Shown: one piece after another, positions 25,917 to 34,665 of the stretch
How positions within the stretch are numbered: the first letter of the stretch is position 1
Layout: every line of letters begins with the position of its first letter
DNA from: Oceanobacillus arenosus
GTDB lineage: Bacteria; Bacillota; Bacilli; Bacillales; Amphibacillaceae
Assembly (NCBI RefSeq): GCF_003369575.1
Contig: NZ_PIOC01000021.1
Location: 19,969 to 83,968 of the forward strand
DNA length: 64,000 nucleotides
Reading direction: 5' to 3'
Notes under the pieces: model-generated
What the model was told of the DNA's origin: nothing
Databases searched by the model: none
What the model saw: the letters and a program-made list of their open reading frames with translations, nothing else
Translations under genes and position numbers: made by a program

Positions 25917-27848
25917 TTGGCTAAAGATCAAGCAACAGCAAAGGAAGAAATCATTGTTGCGCCATTGAATGGACAAGTAATACGGCTTGAAGATGTACCA
26001 GATCCAACGTTTGCGGAAAAAATGATTGGAGATGGGCTAGCAATCATGCCTACAGACGGCAAAGTTGTAGCACCGATTGATGGGGAGATTGTGCAGCTAT
26101 TTCCGACAAAACATGCGATTGGTTTGCAAGGGAGATCAGGAATAGAGGTATTAATTCACATTGGATTGGAAACTGTCGCTTTAGGTGGAGAAGGATTTGA
26201 AGCACATGTTAAACAAGGGGATCATGTAAAAGTTGGCGATCCACTAATAACCTTTGATTTAGATTTCATTAAAGAAAAGGCAGCTAGCCATGTAACGCCA
26301 ATTATTATTACAAATGGTAATGATTTCGAGGTAAACAATAAGACAGATGAACAGGAAGTTGTGGCAGGGAAATCGGCTATATTTCAAGTAATAGAGAAAG
26401 AGGCTCAAACGACCAGCAGTAAATCAACAAGCAAATCGACAAATAGACCACAATATAGTGAAGAGGCAGAAGATATTGTAGAGGCAGTTGGTGGATTAGA
26501 TAACATTGATGCTGCAACCCATTGTGTAACAAGACTGCGCTTCGCATTATCAGATGAAGATAAAGTAGATAAAAAAGCATTGGAAAAAATGGGGCTTGTC
26601 AAAGGAACTTTCTCAGCAAATGGCCAGTTTCAAGTTGTTATCGGTCAAGGAACAGTAGATAAAGTTTATAACGCAATGGTAAGCGAAGCTGGGGTTTCAG
26701 AGGCCTCAAAAGAAGATGTTAAAGCGGCAGGCGGTAAGAAGCAGAACGCCTTGCAACGGGCGATTAAAACATTAGCAGATATATTTATTCCGATTTTACC
26801 AGCGATTGTTACAGCAGGTTTATTACTAGGACTTAATAATATTTTAGTGAATCCGATCTTCTCTGATCAATCGATTATTGAAATGTACCCATCATGGGCT
26901 GGAATAGCCGACATGATAAATATTATTGCTAATACTGCGTTTACTTTCTTACCTGCATTAATTGGCTGGTCCGCAGTTCGGCAATTTGGGGGAAACCCAT
27001 TGCTCGGTATTGTACTAGGTTTGATTTTAGTTCATCCAGCATTAATGCCTGCCAGTGATTTTGCACAGGCAGTAATTGGAGGAAATGCACCTACATGGAA
27101 TTTCTTTGGTTTAGATATAAATATGATGGGCTATCAAGGACAGGTTCTTCCAGTACTAGTCGCTTCCTGGGTTTTAGCGAAAATCGAAGTTTGGTTGAAG
27201 AAACATGTAATTGATTCCTTGCAACTATTAGTAGTAGCACCAATTGCTTTATTAGTTACCGGTTTCTTATCGTTCATTCTAATTGGACCAATTACATTTA
27301 CAATTGGGAACTGGATTACAGAAGGAATTGTTGCAATATTTGACTTTGCACCTCTCATTGGTGGATTAATCTATGGAGCACTGTATGCACCATTAGTTAT
27401 TACAGGTATGCATCATACATTCCTTGCAGTAGACCTGCAACTGATTGGCAGCACGGGATCGACATTCTTATGGCCAGTTGTTGCACTATCGAATATTGCC
27501 CAAGGTTCAGCAGTATTTGCAATGTTCCTTGCTGCGAAAGATGAGAAGTTAAAAGGTTTAGCAGGTACTTCTGGTATTTCTGCATGGCTAGGTGTGACGG
27601 AACCAGCAATGTTCGGGGTAAATTTAAGATATAAATATCCGTTTTATGCCGCAATTATTGGAACTGCAATTGCTGGAGCATTTATTTCCGTTCAGAAAGT
27701 ATTAGCATCATCTGTTGGTGTTGGTGGAATTCCAGCTTTCTTATCAATTCAGCAAAGCAGTTGGGTCGCGTTCTTTATCGGTATGGCAATCGTTATCGTT
27801 GTACCATTCGTGATTACGTTAATTATCGCAAAACGTAAGATGAGATAG
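25917..27848 (+). CDS. treP: PTS trehalose-specific enzyme II with fused EIIA (order A-B-C)
   Basis: A 643-residue permease that imports and phosphorylates trehalose. Residues ~8-150 are a glucose-type EIIA domain with the phospho-site His81 in LIHIGLETVALGG and its partner His66. A Ser/Thr/Lys linker (165-178) is followed by EIIB with Cys203 in THCVTRLRF, and the EIIC membrane domain starts near 280. B. subtilis TreP has only EIIBC and borrows EIIA, so the N-terminal fusion is notable. TTG 25917 follows AGGAGG by 8 bases. Confidence 0.92.
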   Translation: MAKDQATAKEEIIVAPLNGQVIRLEDVPDPTFAEKMIGDGLAIMPTDGKVVAPIDGEIVQLFPTKHAIGLQGRSGIEVLIHIGLETVALGGEGFEAHVKQGDHVKVGDPLITFDLDFIKEKAASHVTPIIITNGNDFEVNNKTDEQEVVAGKSAIFQVIEKEAQTTSSKSTSKSTNRPQYSEEAEDIVEAVGGLDNIDAATHCVTRLRFALSDEDKVDKKALEKMGLVKGTFSANGQFQVVIGQGTVDKVYNAMVSEAGVSEASKEDVKAAGGKKQNALQRAIKTLADIFIPILPAIVTAGLLLGLNNILVNPIFSDQSIIEMYPSWAGIADMINIIANTAFTFLPALIGWSAVRQFGGNPLLGIVLGLILVHPALMPASDFAQAVIGGNAPTWNFFGLDINMMGYQGQVLPVLVASWVLAKIEVWLKKHVIDSLQLLVVAPIALLVTGFLSFILIGPITFTIGNWITEGIVAIFDFAPLIGGLIYGALYAPLVITGMHHTFLAVDLQLIGSTGSTFLWPVVALSNIAQGSAVFAMFLAAKDEKLKGLAGTSGISAWLGVTEPAMFGVNLRYKYPFYAAIIGTAIAGAFISVQKVLASSVGVGGIPAFLSIQQSSWVAFFIGMAIVIVVPFVITLIIAKRKMR

Positions 27849-27889
27849 TTAGAAGCAAATTTTTAAGAAAAGATGTTAGGAGTGTCAGT

Positions 27890-29554
27890 ATGAGTGAACC
27901 ATGGTGGAAGAAATCAGTCGTATATCAAATTTATCCAAAAAGTTTTCAGGATACGACAGGAAATGGAACAGGAGATATTCAAGGGATTATTAGTCGATTA
28001 GATTATCTAAAGAAATTAGGTGTCGATGTTATTTGGCTGACACCGATCTACAAGTCTCCGCAAAATGATAATGGCTATGATATTAGTGATTACTATGCAA
28101 TTGAACCGTCATATGGAACAATGGATGATTTCGAGGAGTTGCTTGAAGAAACACATAAGCGTGGAATGAAGCTGATTATGGATCTTGTTATTAACCATAC
28201 TTCCACAGAGCATGAATGGTTTAAACAGGCAGCTTCATCGAAGACAAATGCGTTTCGTGATTTTTATATTTGGAAAGATCCTGCTGCTGATACAGGAGGG
28301 GTGCCAAACAATTGGCAATCGAAATTTGTTGGAGATGCATGGCAATACGATAAGAAATCAGGGCAATATTATTTGCATCTATTTGACGTGACACAGGCAG
28401 ACCTGAACTGGGAGAATGAGGTACTGCGAAATAAACTATATGAGATGATCCATTTTTGGGCTGAGAAGGGTATTGATGGTTTCCGTTTAGATGTCATTAA
28501 TCTGATTTCTAAAAACCAAGCATTTCCAAACGATAATATTGGAGATGGACGAAAGTTCTATACAGACGGACCGCGTGTACATGAATACTTGCATGAAATG
28601 AATCAGAAGGCATTGAAGGATTATGACATGTTAACGGTTGGTGAGATGTCATCTACAACATTGGAAAATTGTGTGCAATATACGAGACCTGAACGAGAAG
28701 AAATTTCGATGACATTCCAATTTCATCATTTGAAGGTGGATTATCCAAATGGTGAAAAATGGACAAAGGCACCCTTTGACTTCCTGGAGTTGAAAAAAAT
28801 TCTTTCTGATTGGCAAGTAGGCATGCATGATGGCGGAGGCTGGAATGCACTATTCTGGTGCAATCATGATCAGCCACGCGCTATTTCTCGCTTTGGTGAT
28901 GATGGGGAATACCACCGTGAATCAGGAAAAATGCTTGCAACAACACTCCATCTCATGAAGGGTACTCCATATATTTATCAAGGTGAAGAGTTTGGCATGA
29001 CAAATCCGAACTTCACTTCAATTGATGACTATCGGGATGTAGAATCACATAATGCATATAAGGCACTTTTAGAAGCTGGGAAGTCGGAACAGGAAATAAT
29101 CGAAATCCTTCAGCAAAAATCTCGGGACAATAGCAGAACACCAATGCAGTGGTCAACAGCTGAAAACGGAGGCTTCACAACAGGTAATCCTTGGATCAAT
29201 CCGGCTAGTAATTACCCGCAGATTAACGCAGAAATTGCGACAGAAGATCCGCAATCCATTTTTTATCATTACCAGCAATTAATCGCATTGCGGAAGAAAT
29301 ATGATATTATCACATATGGGGATTATCAATTATTACTAGCAGATGACCCGAAAATATTTGCATATACACGAAACCTTGAGGATGAACAGCTTGTTGTTAT
29401 TAGTAATTTTTATGCTGAGGAAACAACAATAGAGTTACCGATTGAAATTAAAAATAATGCCGAAATATTATTATCAAACTATCCTGATTCTGATATGCTA
29501 GGAGAACAGCTAACATTAAGGGCTTATGAATCCATTGTGTATTATATAAAATAA
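27890..29554 (+). CDS. treA: Trehalose-6-phosphate hydrolase (alpha,alpha-phosphotrehalase)
   Basis: A 554-residue GH13 glycosidase that splits cytoplasmic trehalose-6-phosphate into glucose and glucose-6-phosphate. GH13 signatures: DLVINHTS, the nucleophile in GIDGFRLDVINLIS, the acid Glu in TVGEMSS, and the last Asp-containing motif NHDQPRAISRFGDDG. Starts at ATG 27890 after TTAGGAG. It lies between treP and treR and completes uptake and cleavage. Confidence 0.95.
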   Translation: MSEPWWKKSVVYQIYPKSFQDTTGNGTGDIQGIISRLDYLKKLGVDVIWLTPIYKSPQNDNGYDISDYYAIEPSYGTMDDFEELLEETHKRGMKLIMDLVINHTSTEHEWFKQAASSKTNAFRDFYIWKDPAADTGGVPNNWQSKFVGDAWQYDKKSGQYYLHLFDVTQADLNWENEVLRNKLYEMIHFWAEKGIDGFRLDVINLISKNQAFPNDNIGDGRKFYTDGPRVHEYLHEMNQKALKDYDMLTVGEMSSTTLENCVQYTRPEREEISMTFQFHHLKVDYPNGEKWTKAPFDFLELKKILSDWQVGMHDGGGWNALFWCNHDQPRAISRFGDDGEYHRESGKMLATTLHLMKGTPYIYQGEEFGMTNPNFTSIDDYRDVESHNAYKALLEAGKSEQEIIEILQQKSRDNSRTPMQWSTAENGGFTTGNPWINPASNYPQINAEIATEDPQSIFYHYQQLIALRKKYDIITYGDYQLLLADDPKIFAYTRNLEDEQLVVISNFYAEETTIELPIEIKNNAEILLSNYPDSDMLGEQLTLRAYESIVYYIK

Positions 29555-29566
29555 TGAGGGATAGAA

Positions 29567-30295
29567 ATGCAAAAGAAGTATTTAACGATTTACCATGATT
29601 TATTAAATAAAATCCAAGCCAATGCATGGGAAGAAACAGCGATGCTCCCATCTGAAAACGAATTGAGTATTCTTTATGCAACATCCAGGGAAACCATTCG
29701 CAAGGCACTAAATTTACTTGCGCAAAATGGCTATATTCAAAAAGTGCACGGAAAGGGCTCTGTCATTATTAATCGTAATAAATTCTCTTTCCCTGTATCC
29801 GGAATAGTCAGCTTTAGGGAGCTTGCCGATAAATTAGATTTATCAAGTAAAACCTATGTGGAGAATCTTGTAAGACTTGAAAGCGGAAATTCATTTGAAG
29901 ATACGCTTGAGGTAGACAAGGGTGAGCCCATATGGCATGTGGCTCGTGTGCGGGAAATGTCTGGTGAGAGAATTATTTTGGATAAGGATTATTTTAATGA
30001 AAACTATATTCCATTACTCTCTAAAGAGATATGTGAGCATTCGATTTATGAATATATTGAGACGAAGCTTGAGCTTGTAATTGGTTTTGCTCAAAAGGAA
30101 ATAATAGTAGAAGAGCCAACCGCAGAGGATCGCGATTTATTGGATTTAGAAGGATTTTCGAATATTGTCGTGATTAAAAGCCTTGTTTATTTAGAGGATA
30201 CACGATTATTTCAATATAATGAGTCGCGGCATCGGCCGGATAAATTCCGGTTTGTTGATTTTGCGAGAAGAGTGAAAAGCGGAACACCACTTTAA
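29567..30295 (+). CDS. treR: Trehalose operon repressor, GntR family
   Basis: A 242-residue regulator with an N-terminal GntR winged helix (LPSENELSILYATSRETIRKALNLLAQNGYI) and a C-terminal UTRA effector domain ending FRFVDFARR. TreR is released from DNA by trehalose-6-phosphate. Two matching operators precede treP, so it controls its own operon. GAGGGATAG precedes ATG 29567, 12 bases after treA. Confidence 0.93.
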   Translation: MQKKYLTIYHDLLNKIQANAWEETAMLPSENELSILYATSRETIRKALNLLAQNGYIQKVHGKGSVIINRNKFSFPVSGIVSFRELADKLDLSSKTYVENLVRLESGNSFEDTLEVDKGEPIWHVARVREMSGERIILDKDYFNENYIPLLSKEICEHSIYEYIETKLELVIGFAQKEIIVEEPTAEDRDLLDLEGFSNIVVIKSLVYLEDTRLFQYNESRHRPDKFRFVDFARRVKSGTPL

Positions 30296-30312
30296 TTATC
30301 AGAGTGGTGTTC
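30282..30312 (+). terminator. Hairpin over the treR stop codon
   Basis: GAACACCACT pairs with AGTGGTGTTC, followed by TCTCTAT, a weak T tract. Confidence 0.5.
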
Positions 30313-30357
30313 TCTATCCTTTACTAAACCTTAATTTTCTAATAAGAAGGTGTTAAG

Positions 30358-30645
30358 ATGAAACGTTTTATTTCAAGAATCGGTTTTTTATTTAAGTTTC
30401 ACAAATCAATTCCATTTATGAAAGATTTCTTTCTATCTAAAGAAATTAATAATGCAAACAAATTATTGTTCATTATTGTGATCTTAGGCTATATCGTGCT
30501 TCCACTCGATATTATCCCAGATTTCCTTTTAGGCTTCGGTGTCGTTGATGATGTGACAATTGCAATTTTGATTATGCAATTAATGGTAAAGGTCGCACCA
30601 AATTCATTAAAGAGAAAACATCAATTCTTAAATGATCTGAAATAA
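30358..30645 (+). CDS. YkvA/DUF1232 family membrane protein
   Basis: A 95-residue protein with the DUF1232 hallmark YIVLPLDIIPDF followed by GFGVVDDVTIAILIMQL. One or two membrane-associated helices; function unknown. AGAAGGTG precedes ATG 30358. Its stop abuts the stop of the convergent gene by one base. Confidence 0.8.
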   Translation: MKRFISRIGFLFKFHKSIPFMKDFFLSKEINNANKLLFIIVILGYIVLPLDIIPDFLLGFGVVDDVTIAILIMQLMVKVAPNSLKRKHQFLNDLK

Positions 30646-31506
30646 TTAGCCTCTATTAAGCGGTAGTGTACAGCAGCGGAAGGAGCCACCAGATTTAATA
30701 ATCTCAGAGAATTCAATTTCAATGATCTGATATCCCGCTTGCATTAGCACTTGATTTAACCGTTTATTTTCTGGCAGGCTGATTATTTTTTTATCACCAA
30801 TGGAAAGTACATTCGGTCCCATTTTGAACTGTTCTTCTTCTGTGACCTCAATTAACCGATAGGATTGTTTCAATTGCGCATACATATCAGAATCAATTGA
30901 CGGCCTATAGATTAATGCAGTATCGCTACTAATAATATTGAAAACACAGTCAAGGTGAAGGATATCCTTTCTTAAAGGGATAGGTGTAATATTGTAATCA
31001 GGAAGCATGCTTTGTAATACAGTGATGGCTGTTCGTGATGTTCGGTCGCTTATGCCAACCAAAATATTCCGATTGTCGACAATTACATCGCCGCCCTCAA
31101 TGCTACTATTATTAACAGATTGGAATGGGATATTTTCCGTTTTCAGCCATTCCTTTAATACGGCTTTCTCTGGTTTACGCATCGCTTCCTTCATAGAGGA
31201 TACAAAGAAGATACTGCCAATCGTAAAGCCAATATCTCTCGTAAACACCTGTTCATTTAGCTTCTCTGTTGCATCTAGCTGGATAACTTCCGTTCCATTC
31301 GCCTTCAATGTGTTGATGAAATTTACATGCTGCAGTACTGCGATTTCTGTATCGATATTATTTGTTAGATAGTGCTGTTGTGTGTTGTTAATGACTTCTT
31401 CTATTTTCATATATTGAGGAGATACCGTGATGACTTGCTTCAATCGATCGTATTCATTTGTACAGTAAACTGTTGGTACGCTTTCATTTGAAGTCATGTT
31501 TTTCAT
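30646..31506 (-). CDS. Arginine deiminase / dimethylargininase-like amidinohydrolase
   Basis: A 286-residue guanidino-group-modifying enzyme. The catalytic pattern of the family is present: FTRDIGF, EGGDVIV near residue 140, HLDCVFN near 185 and the nucleophilic Cys in GGSFRCCTLPL at the C-terminus. Such enzymes hydrolyse arginine or methylarginine to citrulline. ATG 31506 is 8 bases after TTGGAGG; a TTG five codons earlier is part of that site. No arc operon neighbours, so a DDAH-like role is as likely as arginine deiminase. Confidence 0.8.
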   Translation of the reverse strand: MKNMTSNESVPTVYCTNEYDRLKQVITVSPQYMKIEEVINNTQQHYLTNNIDTEIAVLQHVNFINTLKANGTEVIQLDATEKLNEQVFTRDIGFTIGSIFFVSSMKEAMRKPEKAVLKEWLKTENIPFQSVNNSSIEGGDVIVDNRNILVGISDRTSRTAITVLQSMLPDYNITPIPLRKDILHLDCVFNIISSDTALIYRPSIDSDMYAQLKQSYRLIEVTEEEQFKMGPNVLSIGDKKIISLPENKRLNQVLMQAGYQIIEIEFSEIIKSGGSFRCCTLPLNRG

Positions 31507-31530
31507 TGAAGATTCCTCCAATCCATTTAA

Positions 31531-31713
31531 TCATTTCCGGCTTTTTGCCTTGACTCCTTCTGGAATATATTTCGTATAGTATACAGCGAATATCAGGAGA
31601 ATGACAGCAAGTGCCCAGCCGACGATGCCACTCCAAACCTGGTCAATCATTAGACCGATTAAAACACATATCCCACTTAAAACAATAAACATGATTGTTA
31701 AGTAACGCTTCAA
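31531..31713 (-). CDS. Small two-segment membrane protein (DUF5325-like)
   Basis: A 60-residue protein with two hydrophobic segments (about 6-24 and 28-45) and a basic tail (KYIPEGVKAKSRK). TTG 31713 follows TAGGAGTG by 6-9 bases; ATG 31737, eight codons earlier, lacks a site. It sits 24 bases upstream of the deiminase-like gene on the same strand and may be co-transcribed. Confidence 0.65.
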   Translation of the reverse strand: MKRYLTIMFIVLSGICVLIGLMIDQVWSGIVGWALAVILLIFAVYYTKYIPEGVKAKSRK

Positions 31714-31768
31714 AATGAACACTCCTAATATTTGCAAAAAGTAAAACTGCTTGAGTTGGTTGGAAATT

Positions 31769-32046
31769 GTATAAACTGCGGACTAGTTTAGTGCTTTACG
31801 CTCTCAGGCTGATCGCTTCAGAAATACACTACGCTTTCCGCGGGGAGCTGGTGAGCCAACTTGCGCTATCGCGCTTCGTTGTCTCACCTAGGCTCTTCTT
31901 CCCGCAGGAGTCTTCGTGTATTTCTTTCGCTGGGATTGTTCAAAAGCATCTAAAAAGAGTAACTTACCACTCACTATCGAAGTTGATTGAAGTGTTGGAA
32001 TGTAACCTTTTGTGTGGACAGCAATCACTGGCCAGATTTTACATCG
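31769..32046 (+). repeat. Dispersed MITE-like element, copy R3
   Basis: Same orientation as R1. Left end TATAAACTGCGGACTAGT; right end CACTGGCCAGATTTTACATC. The full hairpin core is present. Outside the core it is almost identical to R5 (57183-57404), which lies in inverse orientation 25 kb away, with only a few differences by eye. Confidence 0.8.
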
Positions 32047-32177
32047 ACTTTGCTCCTAATCCACAGTTTTATCAACTGAAAATTTCATAAAACATTTGTA
32101 TAAACAACAATCTTGCTTCTCAATTATATTATAGCAAAAGAATGGATTGCTTATAGCATTGAATATAACTAAAATAA

Positions 32178-32208
32178 AGAGCTAGCAGTTGTTTTCCTGC
32201 TAGCTCTT
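32178..32208 (-). terminator. Intrinsic terminator after the ABC operon
   Basis: AAGAGCTAGCAG pairs with CTGCTAGCTCTT; the minus strand continues TTATTTTAG. Confidence 0.75.
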
Positions 32209-32212
32209 ACAC

Positions 32213-33172
32213 TTAGTTACCTGCAATGTCACGTTTATTAAAGAAGAACCACGATAGTAATTGGAAGATAATAAAGTACACAATTAATACAATTATCGAG
32301 AAGCCAAGCGATGTTCCTTCAATCCAAGGCTCTCCTCCATTTGCATATTGACTTAAATCTGTATTGGCAAATAAAATATATTTTGCCCATGATTTTTCCA
32401 TAAAAATCGCAACAATTGTATTACCTGCCATCATTAAGAAAATAGCAGTACCGATTGCGAGGGAGCTATTACGGAAAACAGTAGAAATCATGAAGGCAAA
32501 GGTTGTCATCATGATTAGGTTCACCATGCCATAACCGTATCCTGAAAGTATTTGTGAAAGAGCACTTACATCAGTGAACCCTTCACCTTGTTCGACAACA
32601 ATTGATGGATTAATTCCATCCAGTCCAAAGAATAATGCACCAACAATTAAAGAAAAGAGTAGCACAAATAATAAAGTGAACAGAGCAAAAATAAGTACAG
32701 ATACGTATTTCGATGCGAGTATCTTTGTCCGAGTAATTGGTCTGATTAACAATAATTTAATCGTGCCCCAGCGAAATTCATTTGCTACAATTCCTGCTGC
32801 AACGATAATTGTAAGTAAACTGACAATGGAGAGCATTCCCTGATTTTCTAACACATATTGCCATGCACCATATTGAGGCTGAATGTCATTTTCTAAGTAA
32901 TAATTATTTTTCCCAATTTCCGAAGTATTGATTTGCGCAATAAAATCATCTGATTCATATTCCGTAATTTCTTGCTCTAATGCGGTATTTTCCTCTTGTA
33001 ATACTTCACGCCAATTGTCATCATCATATTTATTCAAGCCATCATCAATTGAATTTGTAAGAACGGCACCACCGATAATTAAGGCGGCTAAAATTACGTA
33101 CATAACCCATGTTGATTTACGGATATATATTTTATTTAGTTCATTGTATACAAGCTGATAAAAGTTACTCAA
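32213..33172 (-). CDS. ABC-2 type permease (BcrB/NatB-like)
   Basis: A 319-residue permease: one N-terminal membrane segment (about 20-42), a ~75-residue extracellular loop rich in Asp/Glu/Tyr, then five hydrophobic segments, ending with a basic cytoplasmic tail. TTG 33172 is 7 bases after GGAGAG; a TTG five codons earlier lies on that site. It overlaps the ATPase gene by 8 bases. Together they form an exporter of the bacitracin/lantibiotic-immunity type; substrate unknown. Confidence 0.82.
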   Translation of the reverse strand: MSNFYQLVYNELNKIYIRKSTWVMYVILAALIIGGAVLTNSIDDGLNKYDDDNWREVLQEENTALEQEITEYESDDFIAQINTSEIGKNNYYLENDIQPQYGAWQYVLENQGMLSIVSLLTIIVAAGIVANEFRWGTIKLLLIRPITRTKILASKYVSVLIFALFTLLFVLLFSLIVGALFFGLDGINPSIVVEQGEGFTDVSALSQILSGYGYGMVNLIMMTTFAFMISTVFRNSSLAIGTAIFLMMAGNTIVAIFMEKSWAKYILFANTDLSQYANGGEPWIEGTSLGFSIIVLIVYFIIFQLLSWFFFNKRDIAGN

Positions 33173-34088
33173 TCGTATTCTCTCCAATCAAATCAAAGAA
33201 TTTGTCTTCTAATGTTGCTTTGGAAACACCAACCTGATAAACAGCAATTCCATGTTTTACAAAGGTCTCAATTACATTTGGTATTGTTTCTTTTTCACTT
33301 TGGAATTGGAGCTGTTCACCTTCCTGAATTGCATCGATCTCGTGATTTGCTTTTAATACTTCGATTGCCTGATTAATTGGTTTTACTTCAAGTGTTACTT
33401 GTCTAAGATTGGTGTGATCTGTTGTCGTATCGTTTACTAGCTGTGTTGCGACAAGTTCCCCATTTTTAATAATTCCAATTCGGTCACACATGAGTTCAAT
33501 TTCCGATAAAAGATGGCTTGAGATAATTACGGCGACGTTTTCCTCTGTTGCTAGCTTGCGAATATAATGCCTGATTTCTCTTATTCCAGCAGGATCTAAT
33601 CCATTTGTCGGTTCATCAAGAATTAAAATGGATGGTTTATGTAATAGTGCTTGGGCAATGCCGAGCCGTTGTCGCATACCTAATGAGTATTTACCAGCCT
33701 TTTGGTTAATTACTTTTTCCAGTCCGACAATCTCGATTACCTCATGGATGCGTTCTTTGCCGATTCCTGGAATCATCCTAGCGAAGTGCGACAAATTTTG
33801 CCACCCTGTCATAAAGGGATACATTTCCGGATTTTCAACAATTGCGCCAACCTCTCGAATTGCTTCTTTAAAATGTTGCTTGATACTGTTCCCGAGTATT
33901 CGGACATCGCCATCGGTAATCTCCATTAATCCAACCATCATCCGAATTGTTGTCGTCTTCCCTGCACCATTCGGGCCAATGAAGCCAAATACTTCCCCAC
34001 GGTTAATCGTAAAGGATAACCCTTTAATAATTTCCTTCTTGCCAATTGTCTTTTTGAGGTCAATCAATTCCATTGCAATTTCTGTCAT
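33165..34088 (-). CDS. ABC transporter ATP-binding protein (BcrA-like)
   Basis: A 307-residue ATPase with Walker A GPNGAGKTT near 40, signature YSLGMRQRLGIAQAL near 135, Walker B SILILDEPTNGLDPAG and the switch His in SSHLLSEIE. The LGMRQR signature is typical of the BcrA/CcmA-type exporters. ATG 34088 is 8 bases after GGAGG. First gene of a two-gene operon with the permease. Confidence 0.88.
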   Translation of the reverse strand: MTEIAMELIDLKKTIGKKEIIKGLSFTINRGEVFGFIGPNGAGKTTTIRMMVGLMEITDGDVRILGNSIKQHFKEAIREVGAIVENPEMYPFMTGWQNLSHFARMIPGIGKERIHEVIEIVGLEKVINQKAGKYSLGMRQRLGIAQALLHKPSILILDEPTNGLDPAGIREIRHYIRKLATEENVAVIISSHLLSEIELMCDRIGIIKNGELVATQLVNDTTTDHTNLRQVTLEVKPINQAIEVLKANHEIDAIQEGEQLQFQSEKETIPNVIETFVKHGIAVYQVGVSKATLEDKFFDLIGENTIE

Positions 34089-34156
34089 TATTCATACCTC
34101 CATTATTCTATCTATACTTTCTTACGTGTGATGACTTAAAATAGTTTCATAAAATT

Positions 34157-34193
34157 ACAAAACAGATAACAATGTGCTTGGTATCTGTTTTGT
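34157..34193 (-). terminator. Terminator after a 42-residue gene
   Basis: ACAAAACAGATA-A-C pairs with G-TATCTGTTTTGT; on the minus strand it follows the small gene and is followed by AATTTTATG. Confidence 0.6.
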
Positions 34194-34209
34194 TTAAGCT
34201 TATCTTCAA

Positions 34210-34338
34210 TTAGTGATACATTTTCTTTTCCTTCACGAATCCTTGTAGAAGGCGTTTTCCTTCTTCTGTTAAATAGGCATTATTATCATTTAGTAGTTGT
34301 TTGGCTAATTCAGGCGTCATTTTTGTTTCATTCGCCAT
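34210..34338 (-). CDS. Small hypothetical protein, 42 residues
   Basis: Not recognised. ATG 34338 follows a strong site GGAGGGGAGTG about 7 bases upstream, and the frame runs 42 codons to TAA at 34210. The product begins MANETKMTPELAKQLL and continues LTEEGKRLLQGFVKEKKMY: soluble, helical, charged, no Cys. A terminator follows it. The size and Lys/Glu content recall small sporulation-related proteins of Bacillus, which is a guess only. Confidence 0.6.
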   Translation of the reverse strand: MANETKMTPELAKQLLNDNNAYLTEEGKRLLQGFVKEKKMYH

Positions 34339-34419
34339 GCATTTCACTCCCCTCCTTAGCAATGTATTCAATTTTCATAGAATAGAAATGGACAAGTGTA
34401 CTATGGAAAACGTGGATTT

Positions 34420-34474
34420 AAAAAGTGAAACTTCATTTATTGGGGGGGCCAACTGCCAGTTAACTCGGAATAAA
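34420..34474 (-). repeat. Dispersed repeat family 2, copy C
   Basis: Inverse orientation: AAAGTGAAACTTCATTTATT, a run of seven G, then the complement of CCGAGTTAACTGGCAGTTGG. Ends match copies A and B. Confidence 0.6.
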
Positions 34475-34525
34475 AGACAATGATAGGATGCATTTTTTAG
34501 TAGGTAATTATAACGATTTTTTTAA

Positions 34526-34582
34526 CGAATAAGTGCAACGAAGGCTGTCACCGTAAAGGATGGTTAAACCCTAGTTTTCTAA
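34526..34582 (+). repeat. Dispersed repeat family 3, copy 2
   Basis: AGTGCAACGAAGGCTGTCAC, then AAGGATGGT and AGTTTTCTAAC, parallel to 18628-18672. It lies just upstream of the capA-like gene promoter. Confidence 0.55.
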
Positions 34583-34631
34583 CAGGAAATAGAAATTTAT
34601 AACTTTTAGAGAATTCAACTCTACTAAATGA

Positions 34632-34637
34632 TATAAT
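34632..34637 (+). promoter_or_regulatory. -10 box before the CapA-like gene
   Basis: TATAAT 29 bases before the start codon; no strong -35 is seen. Confidence 0.4.
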
Positions 34638-34665
34638 AGCGGCAAAGATAATGAGGTGTAATATG

